From contig LNDR01000385.1 of the NCBI GenBank assembly GCA_001464755.1, positions 1 through 33,537 on the forward strand: a stretch of 33,537 nt of DNA, written 5' to 3'. The DNA comes from Rhizobiales bacterium Ga0077524. GTDB lineage: Bacteria; Pseudomonadota; Alphaproteobacteria; Rhizobiales; Hyphomicrobiaceae. Position numbers and translations under genes: made by a program. Positions 25,208 through 33,537 of this stretch are shown in pieces. The notes below the pieces were generated by a model. The model did not search any database. It was not told where the DNA came from and was given only the letters and a program-made list of their open reading frames with translations. Positions within the stretch are counted from its first letter, which is position 1; each line of letters begins with the position of its first letter.

Positions 25208-26182
25208 TCAATTCCACTTCATGACCTGCAGCACCGCAGGTCCGAGGATGACAACGAAGAGCACCGGCAAGAAGAAGATGATCATCGGGACGGTGAGCTT
25301 CGGCGGCAGCGCTGCCGCCTTCTTCTCGGCCTCGGACATCCTAGCCTCTCGATTCTCCTTGGCCATGACCCGGAGCGCTTGACCAACGGGCGTGCCGTAG
25401 CGCTCCGACTGGATCAATGCCGTAGCGACAGACTTGATGCCGGGAAGGCCAGTTCGCTTGCCAAGGTTCTCGTAGGCATTTCGGCGGTCCTGCAGATAGG
25501 AGAGTTCCGCCGTCGTCAGGCTGAGCTCCTCGGCAAGCTCGAGCGACTGGGTGGCGACCTCCTTCGAGACCTTGCCGAATGCCGCCTCGATCGACATGCC
25601 GGCCTGCACGCAGATGAGCAGCATATCGAGGGCGTCTGGGAAAGCCTGGTTGATCGAGGCCTGACGGCGTTGGACGAGATTCTCAATGATCATGTTGGGC
25701 AGGTAGAAGCCCATGTAGCCAGCACCAACGGCCATGCCGAACTTGACGATCGGCGGATATTGGACGTTCGACAGAACGAACAGATAAATGAGGGCCACGA
25801 TCGCGACGATGATCGGAGCGAGCACGCGGAAGAACATATAGGCGACGAGCGGAGCTTGACCGCGTAGGCCGGCCATCTTGAGCTTGTTCTTGAGCTCGTC
25901 GGATTCGAAACTCGAGCGCAGATTGAACTGGTCGACGATCTGCTGCATGAAGCCCTTTGGCGCCTGCCTGAGACGACCCGCACCGTTCTCCTTGGCAAGG
26001 TCTGCGAGGCGTTGGGCTCGCATCTTGTCGCGCTCGGTCGCCATGACCTTCATGCGCTGGCCCATGCGGTCCTTCTGCAGCACCGGCATGGCAATGGTGA
26101 GAACGGTGACAAATGTGGCGATCGACGCCAGCAGCATCACCAGAAACTGCGGCTTCATAATTTGGTCGATCAGGTCGATCAC
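25208..26182 (-). CDS. tadC: Tad pilus inner-membrane platform protein TadC
   Basis: A 324-residue type II secretion F-domain protein. A membrane helix lies near the N-terminus (FLVMLLASIATFVTVLTIAM) and a GspF domain (about 185-300) follows, with YGTPVGQALRVMAKENREAR and a closing pair of hydrophobic segments ending PVLFVVILGPAVLQ. With TadB it forms the platform that couples the TadA ATPase to Flp pilin assembly. The start is GTG at 26182 with GAGG about 6 nt upstream. It is the last gene of the operon seen here: no tadD follows. Confidence 0.93.
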   Translation of the reverse strand: MIDLIDQIMKPQFLVMLLASIATFVTVLTIAMPVLQKDRMGQRMKVMATERDKMRAQRLADLAKENGAGRLRQAPKGFMQQIVDQFNLRSSFESDELKNKLKMAGLRGQAPLVAYMFFRVLAPIIVAIVALIYLFVLSNVQYPPIVKFGMAVGAGYMGFYLPNMIIENLVQRRQASINQAFPDALDMLLICVQAGMSIEAAFGKVSKEVATQSLELAEELSLTTAELSYLQDRRNAYENLGKRTGLPGIKSVATALIQSERYGTPVGQALRVMAKENREARMSEAEKKAAALPPKLTVPMIIFFLPVLFVVILGPAVLQVMKWN

Positions 26183-26257
26183 GGCTCGCCTCGTCTTGGT
26201 CGATGGTCACGGGCGCGCTCCCAGCTGGCCGCATCGCAGCGGCCGGCTGGGGGCGGC

Positions 26258-27262
26258 TCAGTACTTGAAGTTGATCATCTTGCGCATCACGAGGATGCCG
26301 ACGGTCATCCATAGTCCAGCGCCCATCAGCATGAACTGGCCGGTCTTCGTCGTGAAAAGCAGCATGATGTAGTTCGGTGTCGTGACGTAGACCATGGTCA
26401 TCACGAGAGGTGGCAAGGAGCCCAGAACCGCGGCAGAGGCCTTCGCCTCGGCCGAGAGGGCACCGACCTTCTGGGTGAGGCGCTTTCTGTCACGCAGCAC
26501 GCCCGACAGGTTGCCAAGTGCCTCGGACAGGTTGCCGCCTGCCTGTTGTTGAATGCCGATGACGATCGCAAAGAACTTCATCTCGGGGAGCGGCATGCGC
26601 TGCATGGTCCGCTCGAAACACTCCTGCAGGGGCACACCGACGCGGCTCTGCTCGACGATGTCCTGGAACTCCTCGCGGATCGGCGAAGGGCTTTCGCGCG
26701 CGATAATGCCGAGGCATTCGTTCAACGGGAGACCAGACTTGACACCGCGCACGATAACGTCGATCGCGTTCGCAAACTCGTTGGTAAACTTTGCCTGACG
26801 CTTCTTCGTCAAGAAGCCTAGCGCCCAGCGCGGCAGGCCGAACGCCCCCACGAAAACGGCAGCAACCGAAATCAAGGGCGACATTCCGGGGGTTGAGTAG
26901 AGCGTAAGTCCGCCCACGATCAAGCCGACGATGCCACTCGCAATCCAGAATGCATTCGGGGTAATCTGAAGTCCGGCGCGTTGCAGCCGCATCCGCAGCG
27001 TGATTTTCTCGCGCGCCTTCTGGCGATCCTCGATCTCCTTCAGCGAATCCGCGACCTGCCTGCGTCGACTCTGAAGCTCGTCGTCACGTGTGCGAGCGTG
27101 GCTTCGCTTTGCGCGGTTCTCGGTGACGCCTTGCATGCGCTTGTCGCGCTGCACTTCGCCGGAGAGATAGGGATTGACGAAGAGGTATATGACGGCGCCG
27201 GCCGACACCGCAATGATGGTGCCGAGCAGCAACTGCAGCATCTCGGGAGATAGCTCAGCCAT
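26258..27262 (-). CDS. tadB: Tad pilus inner-membrane platform protein TadB
   Basis: From the ATG at 27262 the protein has 334 residues: an N-terminal helix, a charged cytoplasmic stretch rich in Arg/Lys (about 30-75), membrane helices, then a GspF domain (GVKSGLPLNECLGIIARE and later QQQAGGNLSEALGNLSGVLRDR). It is the partner of TadC in the Tad assembly platform. Its start overlaps the tadA stop by 8 nt, typical of coupled translation; a GTG three codons upstream (27271) is in frame but has no ribosome-binding site. Spacing to tadC is 75 nt. Confidence 0.93.
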   Translation of the reverse strand: MAELSPEMLQLLLGTIIAVSAGAVIYLFVNPYLSGEVQRDKRMQGVTENRAKRSHARTRDDELQSRRRQVADSLKEIEDRQKAREKITLRMRLQRAGLQITPNAFWIASGIVGLIVGGLTLYSTPGMSPLISVAAVFVGAFGLPRWALGFLTKKRQAKFTNEFANAIDVIVRGVKSGLPLNECLGIIARESPSPIREEFQDIVEQSRVGVPLQECFERTMQRMPLPEMKFFAIVIGIQQQAGGNLSEALGNLSGVLRDRKRLTQKVGALSAEAKASAAVLGSLPPLVMTMVYVTTPNYIMLLFTTKTGQFMLMGAGLWMTVGILVMRKMINFKY

Positions 27263-28733
27263 GTTGCTCACCCACGGTGTTGCCGAACTCGTCGCGGACC
27301 TCGCTCGACGAGAGCGCCTGTGTCAGACGTTCAGTCTCGCCGTAGTACTGGGCGCGCTCCCAGAAGCGAGGACGCGCGATGCCGGTCGAGCGATGACGGC
27401 CTACGATCTTGCCGTTGGCATCCTCACCCGTGATCTCGAAGACCATCAGGTTCTGAAGCGTGACCACATCACCCTCCATGCCGACCACCTCGGTCACGTG
27501 CGTAATCTTGCGCGAGCCGTCGCGCAGACGGGAAGCCTGAACGATGATGTCGACGGAGCCCGTGATCATTTCGCGGATCGTCTTTGTGGGTAGCGCGAAG
27601 CCGCCCATCATGATCATGGATTCCATACGGCTGATGGCTTCGCGCGGGCTGTTGGCGTGGAGCGTGCCCATCGAGCCATCGTGACCGGTATTCATGGCCT
27701 GGAGCAGATCGAACGCCTCCGGGCCGCGGACCTCGCCGACGATGATCCGCTCGGGTCGCATACGCAGGCAGTTCTTGACCAGATCGCGCATGGTGATCTG
27801 ACCTTCGCCCTCGAGGTTCGGGGGGCGAGTCTCGAGCCGGACGACGTGGGGCTGTTGGAGCTGAAGCTCGGCCGAGTCCTCGCAGGTCACGATGCGCTCG
27901 TCGCTATCGATCGAGCCCGTCAGGCAGTTGAGCAGCGTCGTCTTGCCCGAGCCCGTGCCGCCCGAGACAATGATGTTGCAGCGGACACGCCCGATGATCT
28001 CGAGCAGCGTCCTGCCCGCCGGCGTGATGGAGCCGAATTTGACGAGCTGCTCGAGGCGCAGGCGGTCCTTCTTGAACTTACGAATGGTGAGCGCAGGGCC
28101 ATCGATGGCGAGCGGTGGCGCGATGACGTTGACGCGCGAGCCGTCCGGCAGACGCGCGTCGCAGATCGGGCTCGATTCGTCGACGCGGCGGCCGACCTGG
28201 CTCACGATGCGCTGGCAGATGTTCATCAGCTGGGCGTTGTCGGCAAAGCGCACGCCCGTCTTCTGCACCTTGCCGTTCACCTCGATGAAGGTCGTCTGGG
28301 CGCCGTTGACCATGATATCGGCGATGTCGTCGCGCGCCAGTAGCGGCTCGAGCGGACCGTAGCCGAGCACGTCGTTGCAGATGTCCTCGAGGAGCTCCTC
28401 CTGCTCCGCGATGGACATGACGACGTTCTTCAGCTGGATGATCTCGCTGACGATGTCGCGGATTTCCTCACGCGCGGCAGCCGCCTCGAGCTTGGCGAGC
28501 TGCGTCAGATCGATGGTATCGATCAGCGCATTGAAGACCGTCGTCTTGACGTCGTAGTACTCTTCCGAGTGCTTGCGCTGCGGTTCGACATGCTCGGGTC
28601 GCGGCGGCGGCGGCGGGGGCGCCGCCGCAGGCTGTTTCGGCTCGGCGGCCGTCTTGGCAGGTGGCTGGGTCGCCGTCTGCTGGGCCGCTGGGCGACGGGT
28701 TGCCCCGGCCTCGTTGGATCGCCTTCCGAACAT
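27255..28733 (-). CDS. cpaF: Tad pilus assembly ATPase TadA/CpaF
   Basis: A 492-residue secretion ATPase with Walker [10 protein letters not shown] (258-266), Asp box around TCEDSAEL, Walker [10 protein letters not shown] (329-336) and His box [15 protein letters not shown]. It powers Flp pilus assembly in the cytoplasm. The first 50 residues form a disordered tail rich in Ala, Gln and Pro, with a run of seven prolines before RPEH. The ATG at 28733 has AAGGAG 8 nt upstream. The gene sits 12 nt after cpaE and overlaps tadB. Confidence 0.96.
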   Translation of the reverse strand: MFGRRSNEAGATRRPAAQQTATQPPAKTAAEPKQPAAAPPPPPPRPEHVEPQRKHSEEYYDVKTTVFNALIDTIDLTQLAKLEAAAAREEIRDIVSEIIQLKNVVMSIAEQEELLEDICNDVLGYGPLEPLLARDDIADIMVNGAQTTFIEVNGKVQKTGVRFADNAQLMNICQRIVSQVGRRVDESSPICDARLPDGSRVNVIAPPLAIDGPALTIRKFKKDRLRLEQLVKFGSITPAGRTLLEIIGRVRCNIIVSGGTGSGKTTLLNCLTGSIDSDERIVTCEDSAELQLQQPHVVRLETRPPNLEGEGQITMRDLVKNCLRMRPERIIVGEVRGPEAFDLLQAMNTGHDGSMGTLHANSPREAISRMESMIMMGGFALPTKTIREMITGSVDIIVQASRLRDGSRKITHVTEVVGMEGDVVTLQNLMVFEITGEDANGKIVGRHRSTGIARPRFWERAQYYGETERLTQALSSSEVRDEFGNTVGEQHG

Positions 28734-28745
28734 CGCCAGGGCTCC

Positions 28746-30050
28746 TTAACGCTTGATCTTGAATCGCTCGAGAAGGGGCGCCAGCGCCGATTTCTTCTCG
28801 ACCTTGTGCTCGCGGCGGCCGGAAATGGTCATGGCGATGTCGCGGAAGTTCTGCACCGCCTTCGCCTTCGCCGACATTTCCTCGACCATCTGGCCGTTGT
28901 TGGCAGCCTGGCCGAACGTCTCGGCGTCGAACTCGATGACCGCGCAAGCCTTGAGATCGAGCGCAGCCTCGAAATCCTTGATCGGAATCTCGGGCCGCTT
29001 CGGTACGCCCTGCATATTGACCACGAGATGCGGGAGACGATCGTTCTGGCGGACCTGCTTCAGGAGATCGACGAGGTTCTTGGTATTGCGCAGGCTGGCG
29101 AGGTCGGGCGTCGCGGTGACGATGATTTCGTCGGCCTGAACCAGGATGCGCTTCGACCATGAGGTCCAGACGTGGGGCAGATCGACCGTCACGTAAGGAA
29201 CGTTTTGGCGCACGACATCGAGGACGATTTCGCAGCTGTCGGCAGTCAGGTCGTAGTCGCGATCGAGCGTCCCGGGCGCGGCGAAAATCGACAGGTGCTC
29301 GGAGCACTTCGTCAACAGGCGATCGAGGAGCACCTCGTCGAGGCGCTCCGGGCTGCCGAGAGCCTCGGCAATACCCTGCACCGGGTCCTGGTTGAAATCC
29401 AATCCGGCCGTGCCGAATGCGAGATCGAGATCGGCGATCACGACGCTCGCCTTCAGGAGTTCGGACATGCACCAGGAGACGTTGTGGCAAACTGTAGAGG
29501 AGCCGATGCCGCCCTTGGCACCGATGAAGGCGAAGACGTGACCCACGGGGTCGGCATTGGGATCGTTGTAGAGATTCGAGATCGATTCCATCACCTGCAT
29601 CGGCGAGACGGGAGCGATCAGGTACTCGGCGACTCCGCGCTTCAGAAGCTCGCGATAGAGCAGCACATCGTTGGTCGAGCCGACCACGACGACCTTCGTG
29701 CCGGCATCACAGCTCTCGGCTAGCCGATCGAGCTGACCCAGCAGTTCGCTCGACCGCAGGGACGTTTCGATGATGATGAGGTTCGGCGTCGGGCTTTCCT
29801 GATAGTGGGCAACCCCGGCCTCGATGCCGCCCATGTGGACCGACACGTGCGCCTTTGCGAGCCGCCGATCGTCGGCGGCCACCTGCACGGACTCTGCGGT
29901 ACGCGGATCCTCACAGAATGCCTGGATCGAAATACGTGGGATCGGGCGTGCCCGGTCGCCGCGAATGTCGTCTTGCCCGTCCTCGCCGATCATCGCGAGT
30001 TCGCGGCTCTTTGCCTCTGCAGCCATGGCGTGCGCTTCCTTGCTCTTCAT
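28746..30050 (-). CDS. cpaE: Pilus localisation protein CpaE/TadZ
   Basis: A 434-residue two-domain protein: an N-terminal receiver-like domain (about 40-165) and a C-terminal ParA/MinD-type ATPase domain. Its P-loop is GAKGGIGSST (177-186), where the usual GKT lysine is Ser, as in other CpaE/TadZ proteins. ADLDLAFGTAG (206-216) follows. TadZ/CpaE positions the pilus apparatus, often at a pole. The ATG at 30050 gives the longest protein; a second ATG at 30026 has a better AAGGAA site and may be the true start (426 residues). cpaD ends 9 nt upstream. Confidence 0.93.
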   Translation of the reverse strand: MKSKEAHAMAAEAKSRELAMIGEDGQDDIRGDRARPIPRISIQAFCEDPRTAESVQVAADDRRLAKAHVSVHMGGIEAGVAHYQESPTPNLIIIETSLRSSELLGQLDRLAESCDAGTKVVVVGSTNDVLLYRELLKRGVAEYLIAPVSPMQVMESISNLYNDPNADPVGHVFAFIGAKGGIGSSTVCHNVSWCMSELLKASVVIADLDLAFGTAGLDFNQDPVQGIAEALGSPERLDEVLLDRLLTKCSEHLSIFAAPGTLDRDYDLTADSCEIVLDVVRQNVPYVTVDLPHVWTSWSKRILVQADEIIVTATPDLASLRNTKNLVDLLKQVRQNDRLPHLVVNMQGVPKRPEIPIKDFEAALDLKACAVIEFDAETFGQAANNGQMVEEMSAKAKAVQNFRDIAMTISGRREHKVEKKSALAPLLERFKIKR

Positions 30051-30059
30051 CCAGCCCGA

Positions 30060-30788
30060 TCAGTTCTCGCCTTTGGTCGAGGCGCGCTCGTCCTGATCCT
30101 TTTTGGCCACTGTCGTCTCGCCCTTGTTGAACTTCTCCCAACGGGCGTCGCGGCGTTCGCCGGTGGCCGGCGTCATGGTCCGAGGGCCGAGGAGATCGGC
30201 GGGATTGGCCACCTGCATGGCGAAATTCCTCTGGGTGGCACAGCCGAGGTTGGGAGACGGCAAGTTGCGGGCGTCGTCGCCGAGGTTGGTCGGCCACATG
30301 CCGCACTCAGGCGCTTCAGCGACATAGCGCGTGTAGGAGATACGCATCGCAGGATCGCGGTCGCCGCTGGTGCGATAGGGGCTCACCGAGACGCGGCTGT
30401 CGTCGAGCCCCATATCGCGTGCGATCTCTCGCGCATCGGCGACCGCCTTGAGGGCCGAGATCTCGTTGGCTGAGCCGGACGGAACAGCGATCGAGAGGCT
30501 GCCGTTGCCGGCATCGGCGCCGCGATAACGGCCGATGAAGTCGGCGACGCCAGCGCGTTGATGCGGCGACAGTCCGTCCGATCCGCGGGCGACGCGGACC
30601 GAGTGCGTCGCCGGCTGCTCCGAAACGATGATCGGATGGCGCTGATCGGGGCTGATCATCGACCAGCCGGCGACGTGGCCGCCGGGCTCCATGCCATTTG
30701 AGCAACCGGACAGGAGGAGTGCGGCGCCCATGGCGGCGAGGCTGATCGTGCGGCGGGCGACCTTATGGTGCATGCTCGAGGTGGTCAT
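30060..30788 (-). CDS. cpaD: Pilus assembly lipoprotein CpaD
   Basis: A 242-residue protein with a lipoprotein signal: a hydrophobic segment ending LLLSGC, lipidated Cys29. The CpaD domain follows (RHPIIVSEQPATHSV near 68-82 and VSPYRTSGDR later). A cysteine-containing C-terminal part (GCATQRNFAMQVANPADL) matches the conserved end of the family. CpaD is an outer-membrane-associated partner of the CpaC secretin. The start at 30788 has GGAG 8 nt upstream; an alternative ATG at 30773 lies close by. The last residues are charged and variable. Confidence 0.92.
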   Translation of the reverse strand: MTTSSMHHKVARRTISLAAMGAALLLSGCSNGMEPGGHVAGWSMISPDQRHPIIVSEQPATHSVRVARGSDGLSPHQRAGVADFIGRYRGADAGNGSLSIAVPSGSANEISALKAVADAREIARDMGLDDSRVSVSPYRTSGDRDPAMRISYTRYVAEAPECGMWPTNLGDDARNLPSPNLGCATQRNFAMQVANPADLLGPRTMTPATGERRDARWEKFNKGETTVAKKDQDERASTKGEN

Positions 30789-30812
30789 TTGTTTGTCTCC
30801 GGCTCTCTGGCC

Positions 30813-32438
30813 TTAGTCGACGATGAAGCCGATGGTGCCGTCCTTCAGGCCGCCCTGGACCTCGGTGGGCACGTTCTTGCCGTAGACACGGTTCATGTGG
30901 CCGAGGAGGTTCGACTTGAGGTCGGAGGCCGGGGCCAAGCCATCCGTCGGACGTGCCATATCCCGCATGGCGCTCGGCCGGGCGAGATAGGGCGTAACCA
31001 TGACAACGAGTTCCGTCTCCTTCTTGATGAAGTCCTGGCTGCGGAACAGCGTGCCGAGTACCGGTAGGTCCTTCAGGCCAGGCAACCCGTCGATGTTCTT
31101 GCGCGTGTCCTCGGAGATGAGGCCAGCCATTGCGAGCGTGCCACCGGAGGGCAGCTCGACCACCGAGTTCGCCCTTCTCTTCTTTAAGCCCGGGATCGAG
31201 ATGCCAGACAGCCGAAGCGAGCCTGCGTCCGAAAGCTCGGACACCTCGGTCTCGATCTTCAGGTTGATGCGGCCCTCGGAGAGCACGATCGGCGTGAAGG
31301 AAACACTGACACCGAACTCCTTGAACTGGATGCCGATCTGGCCGTTGTCGGCCGACACGGGAACGGGATACTCACCGCCAGCTAGGAACTTGGCCGCCTC
31401 GCCGGAAATCGCTGTAAGGTTCGGCTCCGCGAGGGTTTTTATCAGACCGTTGCGCTCGAGCATCCGAATAGCGTGCGTTATCTGCGCGCTTCCGGCCGAA
31501 AGCTTACCAGCGGCGCCGCTGTTACCGAAGGCACCTCCGCCGCCGGGTCCAGTATTGTAATTGCAGAGTATACCCATAGTCGCACACGTAGCTGCGCTGC
31601 CCGCCTCCAGGCCTGCTGTCCCTATGCCCGCAACGGGGAGGGCCCCAAGGCCCTGAACTGCCGTCAGGGGGAACAAATTTTCTGTCAGCACAGAGAGATT
31701 GTGGTCGCCCGCGCTGAAGCTCGCGCCGAGATTGATGCCGAACTGCTTGAGGACCGAGCGCTCGACCTCGGCCACCTTGACGCGGAGCATGACCTGCTCC
31801 TCCGCCTCGACCTGGAGAAGGTTGATGACTTTCTTGGTGTGACGGTCGTTGGACTCCGCACCCGGCGAGGTGATGAAGCGGCTCGCGATGTCGGCAGCGC
31901 GCGAGGCATCGGCCGGGTTGCGAACACTGCCGGTGAGAATCACCGTCTCGTTCAGCACCTCGGTCTTGATATTCGAACCAGGCAGGAGGCGCTTGAAGAG
32001 CGTGTCGAGAACGGTGGTGTCGTGCTCGACGATAATCTCGAAGGTGGCGATCTGCTGGCCAGTGCTGTCGAAGAAGAAGGCGTTGGCCTGGCCGAACTTC
32101 TTGCCGATCAGATAGACGCGGTTCGAGCTTTGGACGACAGCGTCGACGATGTCGGGGCTCGAGACGATGACGTCCCGCAGTTCGTGAGGCACCTCGATCA
32201 TCAGGGACTTGTTGCGCCCGATCTTGATGCTGCGATGGAGCGGAAACCCGTCGCGCTCGCTCAGGCGGAGGATCGACTGATGATGGGGATCGAATGCGAC
32301 TTGGGCAGCCGCCGGGCGGATGTTGCGACGAGCAGACGGATCGCTCGCCTCGACCGACGGTGCGAGAAACATATGTGCCATGAGACCGGTCAACCCGGCG
32401 ATAGCGGCGCCATAAGACTTAATCGGGTAGTTGCGCAT
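30813..32438 (-). CDS. cpaC: Tad pilus outer-membrane secretin CpaC/RcpA
   Basis: A 541-residue protein with a signal peptide (about 1-32, ending near SVEASD). An N-terminal pilus-type domain (IKIGRNKSLMIEVPHELRDV) comes next, then a BON-like segment (VLNETVILTGSVRNPADA) and the secretin beta-barrel domain. The barrel carries the VPVSADNGQIGIQFKEFGV and LPVLGTLFRSQDF stretches typical of type II/Tad secretins. It forms the pilus exit channel. A Gly/Ala-rich insert with two cysteines (encoded about 31500-31640) interrupts the N-terminal part of the secretin domain. cpaD follows after 24 nt. Confidence 0.95.
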   Translation of the reverse strand: MRNYPIKSYGAAIAGLTGLMAHMFLAPSVEASDPSARRNIRPAAAQVAFDPHHQSILRLSERDGFPLHRSIKIGRNKSLMIEVPHELRDVIVSSPDIVDAVVQSSNRVYLIGKKFGQANAFFFDSTGQQIATFEIIVEHDTTVLDTLFKRLLPGSNIKTEVLNETVILTGSVRNPADASRAADIASRFITSPGAESNDRHTKKVINLLQVEAEEQVMLRVKVAEVERSVLKQFGINLGASFSAGDHNLSVLTENLFPLTAVQGLGALPVAGIGTAGLEAGSAATCATMGILCNYNTGPGGGGAFGNSGAAGKLSAGSAQITHAIRMLERNGLIKTLAEPNLTAISGEAAKFLAGGEYPVPVSADNGQIGIQFKEFGVSVSFTPIVLSEGRINLKIETEVSELSDAGSLRLSGISIPGLKKRRANSVVELPSGGTLAMAGLISEDTRKNIDGLPGLKDLPVLGTLFRSQDFIKKETELVVMVTPYLARPSAMRDMARPTDGLAPASDLKSNLLGHMNRVYGKNVPTEVQGGLKDGTIGFIVD

Positions 32439-32533
32439 GGTTTCAAGCTTTCTGACGAGCTACCGGGAGCACGGACAGACGCGAACGCAACTTGGACAAA
32501 GCCTCAACCGAGCTTTCGCCCGGACCGGCACCT

Positions 32534-33334
32534 TCAATTCACACCGTAAGTGCGCGACTTGACGCCGTAGCGCAGCACTTTGACCGTGCTGGATGATTTG
32601 GCGTCCTTCTTCACGCTCTCACCGTTGTCACCCTTGTTGAAATCGGCGATCGAGCGCAGCGCCAGCGTGATCTCACCCTTCGAGCGGGCGAGGACGAGTT
32701 CCTCGGCCTCATCGGGGGACAGCTCCAGTGTCGCCGTGTTGCCTTCGGCGTTCTTCTGGCCTTCCTTGATCTCGATACGCTGACCGATGGCGAGAACGCG
32801 GATGTCACGGAAGATGGTCTCGCTCGACGTTTCCTCGCCGCCCGAACGGCTGCGTTGCTTGCGAATCAGAATTACATCGACGCGGTCGTTGGGCAGGATC
32901 AGCTTGCCGGCCGCGAGGTGCTCGTCGCGGATCATGACGGAGACCGCGCGCTTGCCCTCGGGCAGGATGGCTGCGAGAACACCACCCTCCTTGGCACTGA
33001 CCAGCTTGATCTTGGTGATCGGCTCGCCTGTCAGGATGGGCGTGCGGGCAATGGCGCCCACGAAAGGCCGCATGCCGGCCGACGAGCCACCGGCGGCGCG
33101 CGTCACGGAGCCGGGCGGTACGGCGTCCTGCGGCCAGGACTGCCAGCGAAACGAAGACTCGGTGGTGATCTGGCCCAGCGAGATCCCAGCGCGGGCGACG
33201 AGCACCTCAGTGGTGTTCGTCTGGGTCTCCACCTTGATCTCCCGCGGCTTCACGACGATGCCCTTCGCGAGGAAGAAGGCGCCAAGGCCGCAGACGCCGG
33301 CGATCGCGATGCCGATGAGCTGTGCTCGCTTCAT
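32534..33334 (-). CDS. cpaB: Pilus assembly protein CpaB/RcpC
   Basis: A 266-residue protein with one N-terminal membrane helix (about 5-24) and a SAF domain (about 43-110) in the periplasm. The RcpC/CpaB domain (KRAVSVMIRDEHLAAGKLILPNDRVDVI, split here by its PNDRVDV core) and a Lys/Ser-rich tail follow. SAF domains are thought to bind cell-wall glycan and help seat the secretin. The ATG at 33334 has AAAGGA about 10 nt upstream. It is the first complete gene of the operon in this window. Confidence 0.92.
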   Translation of the reverse strand: MKRAQLIGIAIAGVCGLGAFFLAKGIVVKPREIKVETQTNTTEVLVARAGISLGQITTESSFRWQSWPQDAVPPGSVTRAAGGSSAGMRPFVGAIARTPILTGEPITKIKLVSAKEGGVLAAILPEGKRAVSVMIRDEHLAAGKLILPNDRVDVILIRKQRSRSGGEETSSETIFRDIRVLAIGQRIEIKEGQKNAEGNTATLELSPDEAEELVLARSKGEITLALRSIADFNKGDNGESVKKDAKSSSTVKVLRYGVKSRTYGVN

Positions 33335-33375
33335 GACGCAATAGTCCTTTCAGAACCCGAATTTGGCGGGGAGCG

Positions 33376-33404
33376 TGAAAGGGACTGTGCGCGAGAAATG
33401 TCAA
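33376..33404 (-). promoter_or_regulatory. Possible promoter before cpaB
   Basis: A perfect TTGACA (33399-33404, minus strand) is followed 17-18 nt later by CTTTCA/TTTCAC. The -35 is consensus, the -10 poor. If used, cpaB-tadC could be expressed apart from the pilin genes presumed upstream. Confidence 0.3.
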
Positions 33405-33502
33405 TGCCCAGTTAATCGCTGCACCAACGGAGGCCGATCCGAGGCGAAAACGTGGCGAAGGCCTGCTTGTGAGGTAAAGGCGGGAGCGGGCAGCTTCCGG
33501 GG

Positions 33503-33537
33503 TCAGACGGCGAGGCTCTGCAGCCATGGCGTCGACG
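33503..33537 (-). CDS. Possible C-terminus of prepilin peptidase CpaA (partial)
   Basis: Only the last eleven or so codons are in the window; they read STPWLQSLAV and a TGA stop at 33503-33505. A short aromatic/hydrophobic tail like this ends many alphaproteobacterial CpaA proteins, and cpaA normally precedes cpaB. The call rests mainly on gene order. Confidence 0.3.
   Translation of the reverse strand, partial: STPWLQSLAV

Noticed and set aside
28600-28630. GC-rich triplet-like tract in the tadA 5' region
   Set aside because: It simply encodes the proline/alanine-rich tail of TadA and needs no separate explanation.
33207-33527. A 106-codon minus-strand frame overlapping the cpaB start
   Set aside because: It overlaps the N-terminal coding part of cpaB in another frame and has no recognisable domain. 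The cpaB frame has motifs and a ribosome-binding site.

Overview
The window is high-GC DNA from an alphaproteobacterium, most likely of the Hyphomicrobiales (Rhizobiales). This rests on the alpha-type tad/cpa pilus gene order, the ccmC-ccmD-ccmG order, and the KorAB operon with a GltD-like partner. Genus cannot be fixed from sequence alone. No insertion sequence, phage gene or CRISPR array was seen.

Left part (1-8703). The C-terminal part of an M3 zinc oligopeptidase converges on a three-gene minus-strand operon. That operon encodes a 2-oxoacid oxidoreductase (KorA with fused gamma domain, and KorB) and a 628-residue GltD-like flavoprotein carrying two extra C-terminal [4Fe-4S] motifs. Together they look like a 2-oxoacid oxidoreductase wired to NAD(P) without a separate ferredoxin. 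Three hairpins lie between the flavoprotein and korA. Divergent from this operon is the cytochrome c maturation set ccmC-ccmD-ccmG, without ccmA/ccmB.

Middle (8790-16000). A fumarate-reductase/ketosteroid-dehydrogenase-type flavoprotein is followed on the minus strand by a TPR/cytochrome c fusion, a small periplasmic cytochrome c, a beta-carbonic anhydrase, an LLM-class flavin/F420 oxidoreductase, and an oligopeptidase B with a Tat-like export signal.

Natural-product island (16182-22848, minus strand). A secreted protein resembling a papain/NlpC-fold cysteine hydrolase lies upstream of a 1351-residue single-module synthetase of the Pls/PosA type (A-T, then three units of two membrane helices plus a left-handed beta-helix domain). 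A Sfp-type phosphopantetheinyl transferase follows 4 nt later. This is the architecture of epsilon-poly-lysine synthetase. A by-eye substrate code with two acidic pocket residues suggests a cationic amino acid. It is the best candidate in the window for an uncharacterised system.

Right part (23250-33537). tRNA-Ser(CGA) is followed by a short-chain dehydrogenase homologue that has lost three of four catalytic positions and by an exported one-cysteine thioredoxin-fold protein. The rest is a tad/cpa pilus operon on the minus strand, transcribed cpaB-cpaC-cpaD-cpaE-cpaF(tadA)-tadB-tadC. A possible cpaA C-terminus sits at the right edge.
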